The notes beneath the pieces are model-generated. The model saw only the letters and a program-made list of their open reading frames with translations, was not told where the DNA came from and did not search any database. Below, piece by piece: positions 33,634 through 42,528 of a DNA stretch of 52,288 nt. The stretch comes from Methylobacillus sp. (GTDB lineage Bacteria; Pseudomonadota; Gammaproteobacteria; Burkholderiales; Burkholderiaceae_C), in NCBI GenBank assembly GCA_018607835.1, contig JABBAS010000012.1, forward strand, positions 1 to 52,288. Direction: 5' to 3'. The position numbers were made by a program, and so were the translations under genes. The stretch's first letter is position 1, and every line of letters begins with the position of its first letter.

Positions 33634-34737
33634 TTAGCTAACTAACACTGCAGATTTGATCTGTATAAATACGGCCTGACCCGGGTGTAGTTGCAAGGTG
33701 TCCTGCGCGCGGCGCGTGATGCGCGCACTCAGTGGGGTCGCACCGCATCGCAGGCTGACCAGAACCTGCGCTTGGTCGGGTAGGGGGTGACATGCGGTGA
33801 GCGTGGCCGGCAGCACATTCTGTATCGTGGTGCGTGGTGTCTGACTGGGCGCATCGAGATTGATACTGACGTCTTTCGCGCCAATGCGCAGTCGCACCGA
33901 CTCTCCCAGACGCAGGCGTTGTGCCGCATCGGTAATCCATAGGGTGCCGCCATCGAAGGCGACGGACGCCATGCGCCATTGCGGTGCGAGGGTAGACACG
34001 TGTCCGCTGATCAGCGCGCCTGCGTCATCGCCCATAACGCTTGCCAGCTCGGCGTCGGCAAACACCTGTTGTGGGTCACCACTGGCCTTTACTTGCCCTG
34101 CATCCATGATCACCAAGTGGTCGGCTAGGCGACTCACCTCATCGGCACTGTGTGTGACGTACAGGGCCGGAATTCCCAGTTCATCGCGTAAGCGCTCAAG
34201 CCAGGGCAGCACCTCGCCTCGGCGCTTCACATCGATGGAGGCCAGGGGTTCGTCCATGAGTAGCAACTGCGGTTGGGTGGCGAGTGCACGCGCGATTGCC
34301 ACGCGTTGCCGCTCGCCACCTGACAAGTCAACGGCGCCGCGCTCTTCAAGGTGGGCCAAGTCCAGCAACGCAATGGCCTCGCGCAGGGCAAGGTCCTCGC
34401 GGGCGCTGCGCAGGCCGAAACGCAGGTTGTCCCGCACATTGAGGTGAGGCAACAAGCTCGCTTCTTGGAACACGTAGCCGAGCGCCCGTTGCCAAGTGGG
34501 TAAAAAGGCGCGCGCGATATCGTCTTGCCAGACGGTGTCGCCTATTTTTATGTGGGCGTTATAGGGGCGCTCTAAGCCAGCAACGGCACGTAAAAGACTG
34601 GTTTTTCCACTGCCCGACGCGCCATAAACCACGGTAATACCTTGTCCGGGCAGGGTCAAATCGACGTTCACTTGGAACGCTGGCCGTTGCAGCGATAGCC
34701 GGATTTGAATGGCCTGCGGTGTCTGGGCGTTGTCCAT
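33634..34737 (-). CDS. modC: molybdate ABC transporter ATP-binding protein ModC, 367 aa
   Basis: ATPase of the molybdate importer. It has Walker A GASGSGKTSLLRAVAG, signature LSGGERQRVAIARALA and Walker B LLLMDEPLAS. The H-loop reads ALYVTHSADEV. From about residue 295 there is a molybdate-binding MOP domain (TTIQNVLPATLTACH ... LQLHPGQAVFIQIKSAVLV) that can inhibit transport when Mo is abundant. It is third gene of modABC, 3 bp after modB. Confidence 0.95.
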   Translation of the reverse strand: MDNAQTPQAIQIRLSLQRPAFQVNVDLTLPGQGITVVYGASGSGKTSLLRAVAGLERPYNAHIKIGDTVWQDDIARAFLPTWQRALGYVFQEASLLPHLNVRDNLRFGLRSAREDLALREAIALLDLAHLEERGAVDLSGGERQRVAIARALATQPQLLLMDEPLASIDVKRRGEVLPWLERLRDELGIPALYVTHSADEVSRLADHLVIMDAGQVKASGDPQQVFADAELASVMGDDAGALISGHVSTLAPQWRMASVAFDGGTLWITDAAQRLRLGESVRLRIGAKDVSINLDAPSQTPRTTIQNVLPATLTACHPLPDQAQVLVSLRCGATPLSARITRRAQDTLQLHPGQAVFIQIKSAVLVS

Positions 34738-34740
34738 GGC

Positions 34741-35490
34741 TTAGCCGCGTTCGTGGTCGGTAGCAGCGGCGCTAGACGGTGCTAACGTGAGGGCGCTTTG
34801 TGAGCCGCTGTGGCGATGTAGCCAGCTTAGGGTCAAGAGCACACCAAATGAAAACACCACCATGGTGCCCGCCAGCCAATGGGCTTGGGTGTAGGCCATC
34901 GCTTCCACATGGCCATATATCTCGGTGGAGACCACCCGTGTCTCACCTGGAATATTCCCGCCAATCATGAGCACTACACCAAATTCCCCAACGGTATGAG
35001 CGAAGCTGAGAATGGTGGCCGTGAGGAAGCCGGGCTTAGCCAGGGGCAGGGCGATGGCAATAAATGATTTCCACGGACTGGCGCGCAACGTCGCTGCGAC
35101 TTCGAAGGGACGCTTGCCAATTGCCTGAAAGGCATGCTGTATGGGCTGGACGGCGAAGGGTAGCGAGAACACCACTGACCCGATGACCAAGCCCGTAAAG
35201 CTAAATGACAGCCGACCCAAACCCAACGCCGCGGCCCACTGCCCGATGACGCCATTGGGGCTCAGCAGTAGCAACAAGTAAAAGCCAAGCACGGTTGGCG
35301 GTAATACCAGTGGCAAAGCGACCAAGGCCGACACGACCCCTCGCCACGCAGACACGGTGGTTGCTAGCCACCATGCGATGGGGGTGGACAGCAACAGCAG
35401 GACGATGGTGGTGACCGTGGCGAGCTGCAGCGTGAGACCAATGGCCTGCAGCGATGCGGCATCAAGTGCCATGGCAGAAACGGAGCTCAT
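34741..35490 (-). CDS. modB: molybdate ABC transporter permease ModB, 249 aa
   Basis: Inner-membrane channel subunit with five to six helices. The family segments ALPLVLPPTVLGFYLLLLLSPNG and FSFTGLVIGSVVFSLPFAVQPIQHAF are present. The cytoplasmic coupling loop follows (EVAATLRASPWKSFIAIALPLAKPGFLTA, the EAA motif). GEFGVVLMIGGNIPGETRVVS is characteristic of ModB. It is spaced 4 bp from modA and 3 bp from modC, a compact operon. Confidence 0.95.
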   Translation of the reverse strand: MSSVSAMALDAASLQAIGLTLQLATVTTIVLLLLSTPIAWWLATTVSAWRGVVSALVALPLVLPPTVLGFYLLLLLSPNGVIGQWAAALGLGRLSFSFTGLVIGSVVFSLPFAVQPIQHAFQAIGKRPFEVAATLRASPWKSFIAIALPLAKPGFLTATILSFAHTVGEFGVVLMIGGNIPGETRVVSTEIYGHVEAMAYTQAHWLAGTMVVFSFGVLLTLSWLHRHSGSQSALTLAPSSAAATDHERG

Positions 35491-35494
35491 AGCG

Positions 35495-36322
35495 CTATTC
35501 TAAGTACCCGAGCTCAGCGATACGCGCGCGCGCTGCAGGGCTCTTGAGAAAGGCCATGAAGGCCACAGTGGCGGGGTTGTTCACGCCGTTGTTGAGCACG
35601 ACCATGTCCTGCTTTAAGGGCGCGTAAAGCGCCTGTGGGACCAACCAGACGGTTGCTTGATCGGCCTTGCCGGCTGCTTTGAGTTGGGAAAAGGCAAGGA
35701 AGCCCGCGTCTGCGGCACCAACGGCGACGAACTGGTAGGTTTGCGCAATGCTGTCCCCAAAGACCAAAAATGGCTGAGCCGGCTGCCAGGTCTGGGTGTG
35801 TGTGAGCGCCTCGACCGCAGCCCGACCATAAGGTGCGAGCTTGGGCTCAGCGATGGCAATGTGTCTTAACTTGCCCGAGCGGATGGCCGCCCAGGGACCG
35901 TGTTGCGTAATGGGGTCGTCGGTGATGGGTTGTTGCGACCAAAAAGCCAGCAGGCCTTGCGCGTAGGTGTGCAGGCTGCTTGCCTGCGCGCGTCCGTCGC
36001 TGACGAGACGTGCGGGTGTGGCTTGGTCTGCCGCTAACAACGCGTCGAAGGGTGCGCCATAGGTAATTTGGGCGTATAGCTTCCCCGTGGAACCCAGTGC
36101 GACGGCTACGCGATGCGGGCTGTTGGCCTCGAATGCTTGCACCAACACCTTAATAGGTGCTGCAAAATTGGACGCCACGGCGATGCGTGTCGTACCCGCA
36201 TGAGCGCTCACCGTTAGGCTCGTCATGGCCAGCGCGAGTAGCATGCAGTAACCCCCACGCAACCACCGCAGATGGCGACGCAATTGCGTATGTGTAGAGG
36301 GAAAGACGGGGGGAGAGGGCAT
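35495..36322 (-). CDS. modA: molybdate-binding periplasmic protein ModA, 275 aa
   Basis: Periplasmic receptor for molybdate or tungstate. A long basic N-region (RRHLRWLRGGY) and hydrophobic core (MLLALAMTSLTVSAHA) make a Sec signal peptide. The mature protein opens with TRIAVASNFAAPIKVLVQAFE and includes ALGSTGKLYAQITYGAPFDALLAAD, typical of ModA. ATG 36322 gives the full open frame, but a TATAAT box lies 7-12 bases upstream, so the mRNA may be leaderless or translation may begin at ATG 36244, which leaves a short signal peptide. It is first gene of modABC. Confidence 0.93.
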   Translation of the reverse strand: MPSPPVFPSTHTQLRRHLRWLRGGYCMLLALAMTSLTVSAHAGTTRIAVASNFAAPIKVLVQAFEANSPHRVAVALGSTGKLYAQITYGAPFDALLAADQATPARLVSDGRAQASSLHTYAQGLLAFWSQQPITDDPITQHGPWAAIRSGKLRHIAIAEPKLAPYGRAAVEALTHTQTWQPAQPFLVFGDSIAQTYQFVAVGAADAGFLAFSQLKAAGKADQATVWLVPQALYAPLKQDMVVLNNGVNNPATVAFMAFLKSPAARARIAELGYLE

Positions 36323-36328
36323 GAAAAA

Positions 36329-36334
36329 TTATAG
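36329..36334 (-). promoter_or_regulatory. TATAAT -10 box at the modA start
   Basis: On the minus strand a consensus TATAAT ends 6 bases before the modA ATG at 36322, so transcription would begin at about that codon. The -35 region is poor. No ModE-type inverted repeat was found in the 54-bp gap shared with the divergent DUF6172-type gene. Confidence 0.5.
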
Positions 36335-36376
36335 TTTCGTGGCGAGGTCGTGGTTCTGCGCGGTTACGATAGCCTT

Positions 36377-36778
36377 ATGAAAAAAACCTTTGATTTGCGG
36401 GTGCCAGGCAAACAGCCTGACCGGTTGTTGGACGCCGCTAAAAACGATATTCGTAAATACATCAAGCGTTGCCGTTCCCGCGATCTTCCAGCAGGTAAGC
36501 ACTTTTGGACCTTTGATTGTCTTCTCGGCGCGGATGAGGCCACAGCGCAAGCTGTTCACCCGCAGCAGTTGACCGAGGTGATCAATACCTTGGTGGCTGG
36601 CGGCGCAACGGCGCTGTTTGCGTCAATAGAGCCGCAGGCAACTGCCCGAGTCTACAAAAACGTGGCTGAACCGTGGTCCCCGGACGCGCCAACGTCTAGC
36701 GCTTCGGATGTGGAAATCGATGCGGACAGGGATGCTGGTGTCGGCCCAGAGGCCGCTGACGACTCAGCGCAGCACTAA
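36377..36778 (+). CDS. DUF6172-like conserved hypothetical protein, 133 aa
   Basis: A small conserved protein of unknown function. The N-terminal part MKKTFDLRVPGKQPDRLLDAAKNDIRKYIKRCRSRDLPAGKHFWTFDC is the conserved core and looks like a compact nucleic-acid- or metal-related fold, though no function is known. The C-terminal 35 residues are acidic, Ser/Asp-rich and probably disordered. ATG 36377 (MKKTFDL) is chosen over a GTG nine codons earlier, since conservation is expected from there. It is divergent from modA and overlaps the 3' end of the convergent universal stress gene by 15 bp. Confidence 0.75.
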   Translation: MKKTFDLRVPGKQPDRLLDAAKNDIRKYIKRCRSRDLPAGKHFWTFDCLLGADEATAQAVHPQQLTEVINTLVAGGATALFASIEPQATARVYKNVAEPWSPDAPTSSASDVEIDADRDAGVGPEAADDSAQH

Positions 36779-37648
36779 GGTCGCCATTGGGTTGGCGCGC
36801 AAGATGCTATTGGTATTGCTTCCAAATAGAAAGTGACGAACCGGGTGGTGCTGGCTCACACCCATTACCAGTAAGTCAGCGCCCACTGTCTGTGCCTGTT
36901 GTGCGATCACCTGCGGGGTATCACCGGGCACATACGCAGACGTGACCTTGAAACCCGCCTCGCCCAGCACGCTCTCAGCCCATTGCAGTTGCTTTTTTTG
37001 CTCGCGTTCTTGACGTGGTTTTGGTGTCCCCGACATCAGTACATGCACTGGCAAGCCCTTTAGCAAGGGACTCGCTGCCAGAGTTCTAATGGCATTTCGG
37101 GTGGCACTGCGTCCGTCGAACGCAAATAATACGTGGCTGGGCGCCGCAAAGGTACGCACCGTCAGCAGGACGGGGCAGCGCAACGTTCTCACCAATTCAC
37201 TGGCTGTTCTGCTGATATCCCGTGCGGTGTTGTCAGCGGGTGTGGACTCGCCATAGCGCCCCATGACCACGGCGCTGGACTCATCTGCAAGGTCTTTTAG
37301 GGTGCTCGTCAAGGTGCCATGACGTTGGCGGGTATCCATGCGTTGCAGTCCACGGCTTGCCGCGTGCTCTCGCAGCCGACTCAGAAAAAGGCGGCCATGC
37401 TCCCGCGCCATTTTGCTTTTAGAGGCGTCTTCCCGTGACAAGTTCTCCAGGAGTTGCTCCTGCGCATCGAAGCCAATGGCACCACTCAGGTCCTCGCTTT
37501 CTGCGGTTTCCAAGTGTCGGTCAAGGACGTGTAAAAACTCGACGGCCGTGGCGGTTTGCCCGGCAAGCCAAACGGCTCCTTCCAGCACCCCTTCGCTGTG
37601 ATCGGACTGGTCAACGCAGGCAATAATTTTTTGATCGTCTAATAACAT
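36764..37648 (-). CDS. tandem-domain universal stress protein (UspA family), 294 aa
   Basis: Two UspA domains in one chain. The first opens KIIACVDQSDHSEGVLEGAVWLA with the usual acidic nucleotide-binding residue. The second begins around residue 168 (HVLFAFDGRSATRNAI) and ends GADLLVMGVSQHHPVRHFLFGSNTNSILRANPMATLVLR. The ATP-loop is G-x2-x-x9-GS/T-like, but its second glycine is replaced by His, so nucleotide binding is uncertain. It is cytoplasmic. It sits 12 bp behind the SulP transporter gene, an association common in bacteria and suggesting control of, or response to, anion flux. Confidence 0.88.
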   Translation of the reverse strand: MLLDDQKIIACVDQSDHSEGVLEGAVWLAGQTATAVEFLHVLDRHLETAESEDLSGAIGFDAQEQLLENLSREDASKSKMAREHGRLFLSRLREHAASRGLQRMDTRQRHGTLTSTLKDLADESSAVVMGRYGESTPADNTARDISRTASELVRTLRCPVLLTVRTFAAPSHVLFAFDGRSATRNAIRTLAASPLLKGLPVHVLMSGTPKPRQEREQKKQLQWAESVLGEAGFKVTSAYVPGDTPQVIAQQAQTVGADLLVMGVSQHHPVRHFLFGSNTNSILRANPMATLVLR

Positions 37649-37660
37649 CGTAGTCCTTGC

Positions 37661-39133
37661 TTAGTGCAGCGCCGTCGGCGTCTCATCCGCTTTATCGTGC
37701 TGGCCGAAGCGGTCAATCATGGTGGCGCTGGCCTCGTTTAATCCGATCACTTCAACGTCGGTACCTTCGCGGCGAAACTTGATCACGGCCTTATCGAGCG
37801 CACTCACCGCCGTGACATCCCAGAAGTGGGCACGACTGACATCGATGCGCACCGCATCGATGACTTCTTTGTAATCAAAGGCGTTCACAAAGCGCTCGCT
37901 AGAGGCGAAAAACACCTGTCCAGTAACCGTGTAGTCACGCACCAGTCCATCGGCATCGGCTTGCGAGGTCACGTTTAATACGCGGCCGACCTTGTGGGCG
38001 AAAAAGAAGCCAGACAGCAAGACACCAGCCAGCACGCCCTTGGCCAAGTCATGGGTGGCAACGACCACCACGACGGTGGCGAGCATCACCAAGGTAGAAC
38101 TCTTGGGGTTGGTGTTTAGGTTTCGTATCGAGGCCCAATTAAATGTGCCGATGGAAACCATGATCATGACGGCGACCAAAGCCGCCATGGGAATCATGGC
38201 AACCCAATCACCTAAGAAAACCACCATGATCAGCAGCAAGATGCCCGCTGTGAGTGTGGAGAGCCGGCCGCGACCACCTGACTTGATGTTGATCACGGAT
38301 TGACCGATCATGGCGCAACCCGCCATACCACCCATAAAGCCTGAAAAAATGTTGGAGACGCCCTGACCCACGCATTCGCGGTTTTTATCGCTTGGCGTAT
38401 CGGTTAGATCGTCAACGATGGACGCGGTCATCATGGACTCCAACAGCCCCACAACGGCCATGGTCGCCGAGACGGGGAAGATGATGGTCAGGGTCTCCCA
38501 GTTCAAGGGCATGTCTGGGAATAAGAAAATAGGCAGGCTGTCAGGCAACTCACCCATATCGCCGACCGTACGCACGTCCAATCCCAATCCAATGGACAAG
38601 GCCGTCAAAACCAAGATCGTCACCAGAGGCGATGGGATGCTTCGGGTAATGAATGGGAACAGGTAAATAATGCCCAAGCCGCCCGCTGTCATGGCGTACA
38701 CCACCCAGGTGACATTGATGAGCTCAGGCAGTTGCGCCATGAATATCAGGATCGCGAGGGCGTTCACAAAGCCCGTGATCACCGATCGCGAGACAAAGCG
38801 CATCAGCGAGCCCAAGCGCAGCCAGCCAGCCGCAATTTGGAGCAAGCCGGTCAAAATCGTTGCGCCAAGCAGGTACTGCAAGCCGTGTTCCTTGACCAAA
38901 AACACCATCAACAAGGCCATGGCGCCAGTAGCGGCTGAGATCATGCCCGGACGCCCTCCCATGAACGCACTGACGAAGGCGATACAAAACGAGGCGTAGA
39001 GACCGACTTTCGGGTCAACACCCGCGATGATAGAGAAGGCAATGGCTTCGGGGATGAGGGCTAAGGCCACCACCAAACCGGCGAGCAAGTCGTTACGGGT
39101 GTTGGATAGCCATTCTTGGCGCAAGTGATTCAT
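37661..39133 (-). CDS. SulP family anion transporter with STAS domain, 490 aa
   Basis: SLC26/SulP membrane transporter. The N-terminus [36 protein letters not shown] is the SulP signature. About 12-14 hydrophobic segments follow, and a C-terminal cytoplasmic STAS domain (about residues 390-490: [34 protein letters not shown]) has an anti-sigma-antagonist-like fold. The substrate (sulfate, bicarbonate or another anion) cannot be read from sequence. Molybdate or sulfate would suit the neighbouring mod genes, but that is speculation. It heads a two-gene operon with the universal stress protein. Confidence 0.9.
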   Translation of the reverse strand: MNHLRQEWLSNTRNDLLAGLVVALALIPEAIAFSIIAGVDPKVGLYASFCIAFVSAFMGGRPGMISAATGAMALLMVFLVKEHGLQYLLGATILTGLLQIAAGWLRLGSLMRFVSRSVITGFVNALAILIFMAQLPELINVTWVVYAMTAGGLGIIYLFPFITRSIPSPLVTILVLTALSIGLGLDVRTVGDMGELPDSLPIFLFPDMPLNWETLTIIFPVSATMAVVGLLESMMTASIVDDLTDTPSDKNRECVGQGVSNIFSGFMGGMAGCAMIGQSVINIKSGGRGRLSTLTAGILLLIMVVFLGDWVAMIPMAALVAVMIMVSIGTFNWASIRNLNTNPKSSTLVMLATVVVVVATHDLAKGVLAGVLLSGFFFAHKVGRVLNVTSQADADGLVRDYTVTGQVFFASSERFVNAFDYKEVIDAVRIDVSRAHFWDVTAVSALDKAVIKFRREGTDVEVIGLNEASATMIDRFGQHDKADETPTALH

Positions 39134-39338
39134 TGAAGCGGTTGGTCAGCGGCATATCGAGGTGTATGCCTAGGGCAGAGGGCGAGCGGCTTGAGCCGTC
39201 AGCGCAGGTGAGGCGGGAGCCGGTTTCAACACACGGCGTCGCCATTGCGAAGCGTCTATTTTAGACGCTAGAGCCGAAAGAGCCCGTCGCGCGTCGCTGT
39301 GACGCTAAAAGCCGTCTTTCCTAACGGGGGCTTAACGC
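39134..39338. promoter_or_regulatory. intergenic region between lysR and the sulP operon
   Basis: These 205 bp hold no gene. AGCGTCTA-TTT-TAGACGCT (39251-39269) is a perfect 8-bp stem-loop. GCGTC/GACGC (39291-39305) makes a second, shorter one that shares the GCGTC/GACGC words. They lie after the lysR stop on the same strand, so they may be its terminator (without a clear T-run) or an operator for sulP. Confidence 0.4.
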
Positions 39339-40268
39339 CTATGAGCCCGTTAATGCGGCGCGGATTTTTCGGTGCTTGAGCTTGTCCAGCCACCACTGCA
39401 GTGCGGGGCCAATGGGGCCATGAGTCGGCGTACGCCACGCGTAGGCAACGTTGGCAACGCGCCCCGGTTGCGCGAGCTGCTTCGGGACTAAGGCACCCGA
39501 CGCAATGTGGGCTCTTGCCAGCGACTCGGGTAGATAGCCACAGCCAAGCCCCGCCATTTGTGCGGCGAGCTTGAGTGCCATGTTGGGCACGGTCAGCGTA
39601 TCTTGCCCTAGCAAGACGTTATGGGTCAGGCCTTGCCCGCTGGATACCGAGTCTGCTACGGTAACCACGCGGTGTGCCCCGCGCTGTTCGTCTGAGAGCG
39701 GCTCAGGGGCGTTGGCCAAGGGGTGATGGCGGGCGACGGCAAATACAAAGGGTATTTTTCCTAGGGGCGCGTGCTGGATGCCCGCAAACTGAGCCTGTTC
39801 AGGAAAGACGCCGATGGCGAGGTCAGAGTGGCCGCTTGCAAGCGACTCCGTGACGCCACTCAGCACCTCTACGCGCAATTTGATGCGGGTGGGCGCATTA
39901 AGCGCATAGAACTGCTCAAGGAGGTCAAACAAAGGCTCGGTTGCCACCACGTTATCGGCGACCAACACCAACTGGGATTCCCAACCGTGCGCCACCCGTC
40001 TCACGCGCAGGGCCACGGCTTCAAGCTCCGCCAACAGATGGACGCTGGCGCGCAAGAGCTCCTGGCCAGCGGGCGTCAGCTGGGCGCGGCGAGTCGATCG
40101 GTCAATGAGTAGGACATCTAGCAATTCCTCCATCCGACGCAATCGATAAGAGAGGGCGCTGGGAACGACACCCAAGCGTCGCGCCGCGGCCGCAAGGCTG
40201 CCGCTCTCGGCTATGGTGGCGAGCAAATGCAGGTTTTCTGACGACAGTGCGTTGCGAATGGATTGCAT
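39339..40268 (-). CDS. LysR family transcriptional regulator, 309 aa
   Basis: LysR-type regulator with an N-terminal winged helix (LHLLATIAESGSLAAAARRLGVVPSALSYRLRRMEELLDVLLIDR) and a type 2 periplasmic-binding-like effector domain from about residue 90. Its ATG is 107 bp from, and divergent to, the pirin operon start. This is the classic LysR arrangement, so it probably activates or represses that operon in response to a redox or aromatic signal. The intergenic region is AT-rich and has a LysR-like inverted repeat at 40317-40331. Confidence 0.92.
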   Translation of the reverse strand: MQSIRNALSSENLHLLATIAESGSLAAAARRLGVVPSALSYRLRRMEELLDVLLIDRSTRRAQLTPAGQELLRASVHLLAELEAVALRVRRVAHGWESQLVLVADNVVATEPLFDLLEQFYALNAPTRIKLRVEVLSGVTESLASGHSDLAIGVFPEQAQFAGIQHAPLGKIPFVFAVARHHPLANAPEPLSDEQRGAHRVVTVADSVSSGQGLTHNVLLGQDTLTVPNMALKLAAQMAGLGCGYLPESLARAHIASGALVPKQLAQPGRVANVAYAWRTPTHGPIGPALQWWLDKLKHRKIRAALTGS

Positions 40269-40316
40269 GTCGGTATATTACATTCAAATTATTTGATGAT
40301 AGAGATCAATTAATTG

Positions 40317-40331
40317 CGATAAATTTAATCG
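40317..40331. promoter_or_regulatory. candidate LysR-box in the divergent promoter
   Basis: CGATAAATTTAATCG has inverted CGAT/ATCG arms seven bases apart and contains T-N7-A within the arms, similar in layout to LysR recognition sites. It lies about midway in the AT-rich 107-bp divergent region between lysR and the first pirin gene. It is only a candidate, as AT-rich DNA offers many weak dyads. Confidence 0.35.
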
Positions 40332-40375
40332 TTAGTTCATTAGAATTTGATCAACAAGTTAAAAAGGAGTGGGGT

Positions 40376-41077
40376 ATGTTGCACGTTAGACGCGCTGCCG
40401 AGCGCGGCCAAGCTGATCATGGTTGGCTGAAGAGCCAGCATTCGTTCTCGTTCGCCGAATACCACGACCCGGCTTTTATGGGCTGGGGTAATCTGCGTGT
40501 GATCAACGAAGACCGGATTGCGGCGGGAACAGGTTTTGGAACCCATGGCCACCGCGACATGGAGATTGTGAGCTACGTCATCTCCGGCAATTTGGCCCAC
40601 AAAGACAATATGGGCAACGTGAAGGGCATTCCGCCGGGTGATGTCCAGCGCATGAGTGCGGGCACGGGCGTGACGCACAGTGAGTTCAACCATGCGGACA
40701 ACCAAGAAACCCATTTCTTGCAAATCTGGCTGCTACCGCACACGGCGGGTATTGCGCCGGGCTACGAGCAAAAGCGTTTCGAATCGACACAAAAGCGTGG
40801 TCAACTGTGTTTGGTTGCGGACCCAGAAGGGAAGGACGGCGCGGTGACTATTCACAGCAATGCCCGCATCTACTCGGGTCTGTTTAATGGCGAGGAGTCA
40901 GCCAACATCGCGCTAGACCCACAACGCAAAGCCTATGTGCAAGTCGTTAAAGGCCGCGTCACGGTGGCGGGCAATGCGCTTGAGCAAGGTGACGGCCTAT
41001 TGGTTGCTGAGGAGTCCAGCTTGCAGTTCACGCAGGGTGATGGCGCTGAGGTGCTATTGTTTGACTTACAGGCCTAA
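40376..41077 (+). CDS. pirin family protein (YhhW-like quercetinase type), 233 aa
   Basis: A bicupin pirin. MLHVRRAAERGQADHGWLKSQHSFSFAEYHDPAFMG matches the YhhW branch, some members of which cleave quercetin in vitro. Metal ligands are visible as FGTHGHRDMEI (two His) and GVTHSEFNH (His and Glu). The ATG at 40376 has a perfect AAGGAG site. The longer upstream frame crosses the promoter and is not used. It is first of the pirin / DoxX / pirin / flavodoxin operon. The natural substrate is unknown, and a redox or electrophile-related role is inferred. Confidence 0.9.
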   Translation: MLHVRRAAERGQADHGWLKSQHSFSFAEYHDPAFMGWGNLRVINEDRIAAGTGFGTHGHRDMEIVSYVISGNLAHKDNMGNVKGIPPGDVQRMSAGTGVTHSEFNHADNQETHFLQIWLLPHTAGIAPGYEQKRFESTQKRGQLCLVADPEGKDGAVTIHSNARIYSGLFNGEESANIALDPQRKAYVQVVKGRVTVAGNALEQGDGLLVAEESSLQFTQGDGAEVLLFDLQA

Positions 41078-41114
41078 CCGCGGCTTGTCTATTTTTTTCA
41101 CTGAAGGAGTTTCT

Positions 41115-41525
41115 ATGTCATTGCTAGCTAATTCGGGCGCCTTACTGGGACGCCTCCTGGTCGCCGCCTTATTCATCCCTGCAGGTCTGAGCAAAATCGG
41201 GGGGTTCGAGGGCACCGTGGGGTATATCGCATCGGTTGGTTTGCCGTTGGCCACCGTCGCGGCGGTCGTGGCCATCGCTGTGGAGGTACTGGGCGGTGCG
41301 GCCCTCCTTTTAGGCTGGCGGACAAAGCAAGCAGCGCTGATCTTGGCTGTGTTTACGTTGGTTGCAACGGTACTGTTCCACAACTTTTGGGCTATGCCCG
41401 CAGAACAAGCGTTTATGCAGCAACTCATGTTCATGAAAAACATCGCCGTGGTGGGTGGCTTGTTGGTGCTGGCCTCGCTTGGTGGTGGTCAATGGGGTCT
41501 TACTCGCGAGACACCAAGCAACTAA
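41115..41525 (+). CDS. DoxX family membrane protein, 136 aa
   Basis: Small four-helix membrane protein of the DoxX family (LLGRLLVAALFIPAGLSKIGGFEGTVGYI, VVAIAVEVLGGAALLLGW, AALILAVFTLVATVLFHNFW, NIAVVGGLLVLASLGGG). ATG 41115 has GAAGGAG upstream. Its gene lies between two pirin genes. DoxX-like proteins are associated with thiosulfate:quinone oxidation in archaea and with thiol or redox stress in bacteria, so a membrane redox role with its pirin neighbours is plausible but unproven. Confidence 0.9.
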   Translation: MSLLANSGALLGRLLVAALFIPAGLSKIGGFEGTVGYIASVGLPLATVAAVVAIAVEVLGGAALLLGWRTKQAALILAVFTLVATVLFHNFWAMPAEQAFMQQLMFMKNIAVVGGLLVLASLGGGQWGLTRETPSN

Positions 41526-41588
41526 CAGTTGCGGGTCACCACGGGGTGGCCTCTTCATTTCTTTTTTACCTATTTCTAGGAGGCGCTC

Positions 41589-42512
41589 ATGTCTGAAACG
41601 GCAATACCCCCATCTACGGAGACGGCGGCGACTGCGGTCGCTATGCGTGCCGTGGCGCGCGTGAGCGCCATGCCACATCATGCTTTCGACGACAGCACCT
41701 TTGCGCACATGCTGCGGGTTGAGCCCGCTGCGTTAATCGACCCTTTTCTAGGTATCGATGCGTTCAATATGCCGCAAAGCTACTTTTTGCCACACCCGCA
41801 TGGGGGCATGAGCGCAATCACCTTGTTGTTCGACGACTCCCCCGGGGGCGTGCGCAACCGTGACTCGCAAGGCGATGATTCAAACATTCGCCCGGGCGAC
41901 TTGCATTGGACGCAAGCCGGTAAGGGCATCATTCACGAAGAGACCCCAGCAGAACCTGGCCAGGCCGCCGTGGGTTTGCAGATTTTTGTCAACATGGCTG
42001 CGCAACACAAGTATGTGGACGCCGCCGTATTTAAAGTGGCGCGTGCGGCGATGCCCACTGGCCGCGTGGATGACGCCACGGTCGTCGCGGTGGCGGGTGC
42101 CTTGCCCGGGACCGAGCAGTATTCGCCGATAGACAGCGACCCCCGCTGGGCAACCCATGTGGGGATCCTGGATGTGCGTGTGGATGCCAATGGCTCGGTA
42201 CGCTTACCCGTTCCACCTGACCACAATGTTTTCTTTATCTGGCACGCAGGCGACCTGGTGCTCGGTGGCGAGGTGCATTCGACACCGGTGTCTGTGCTTT
42301 GGCAAGGTGGTAACGCCACGAATGCGCCCACGATCGCCTTGCAAGCAGGTGCCAAGGGGCTGCGTGGCGTGGTCTTTCATGGCAAGCCAATCGGCGAGCC
42401 GGTGTTTCCGCATGGCCCGTTTACGGGGAATAGCAAACAGGACATTTTGAATTACATGCAGGCCTACCACGATGGTGAAATGGGCGTGCTAGAGGCGTCT
42501 TTCTCTCGTTAA
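41589..42512 (+). CDS. pirin family protein (second copy), 307 aa
   Basis: A second bicupin pirin, from a different branch than the one at 40376. FLPHPHGGMSAITLLFDD supplies two His ligands and GIIHEETPAEPGQ the His/Glu pair. The pirin C-terminal domain includes GKPIGEPVFPHGPFTGNSKQDI. Length (about 300) is typical of the longer pirins. The N-terminal 20 residues are Thr/Ala-rich. A TAGGAGG ribosome site precedes the ATG. It is followed 16 bp later by the flavodoxin-like gene. Two pirins in one operon suggest consecutive or paired roles. Confidence 0.9.
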   Translation: MSETAIPPSTETAATAVAMRAVARVSAMPHHAFDDSTFAHMLRVEPAALIDPFLGIDAFNMPQSYFLPHPHGGMSAITLLFDDSPGGVRNRDSQGDDSNIRPGDLHWTQAGKGIIHEETPAEPGQAAVGLQIFVNMAAQHKYVDAAVFKVARAAMPTGRVDDATVVAVAGALPGTEQYSPIDSDPRWATHVGILDVRVDANGSVRLPVPPDHNVFFIWHAGDLVLGGEVHSTPVSVLWQGGNATNAPTIALQAGAKGLRGVVFHGKPIGEPVFPHGPFTGNSKQDILNYMQAYHDGEMGVLEASFSR

Positions 42513-42528
42513 TTATTTGGAGTCTGTG

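Noticed and set aside
36323-36376. ModE operator in the modA promoter
   Set aside because: No inverted CGTTATAT-type arms are present in this short gap. Only a TATAAT box is seen.
40247-40375. N-terminal extension of the first pirin by 43 residues
   Set aside because: The extension translates the AT-rich LysR promoter region. The ATG at 40376 has a perfect ribosome site and begins the conserved YhhW-like sequence.
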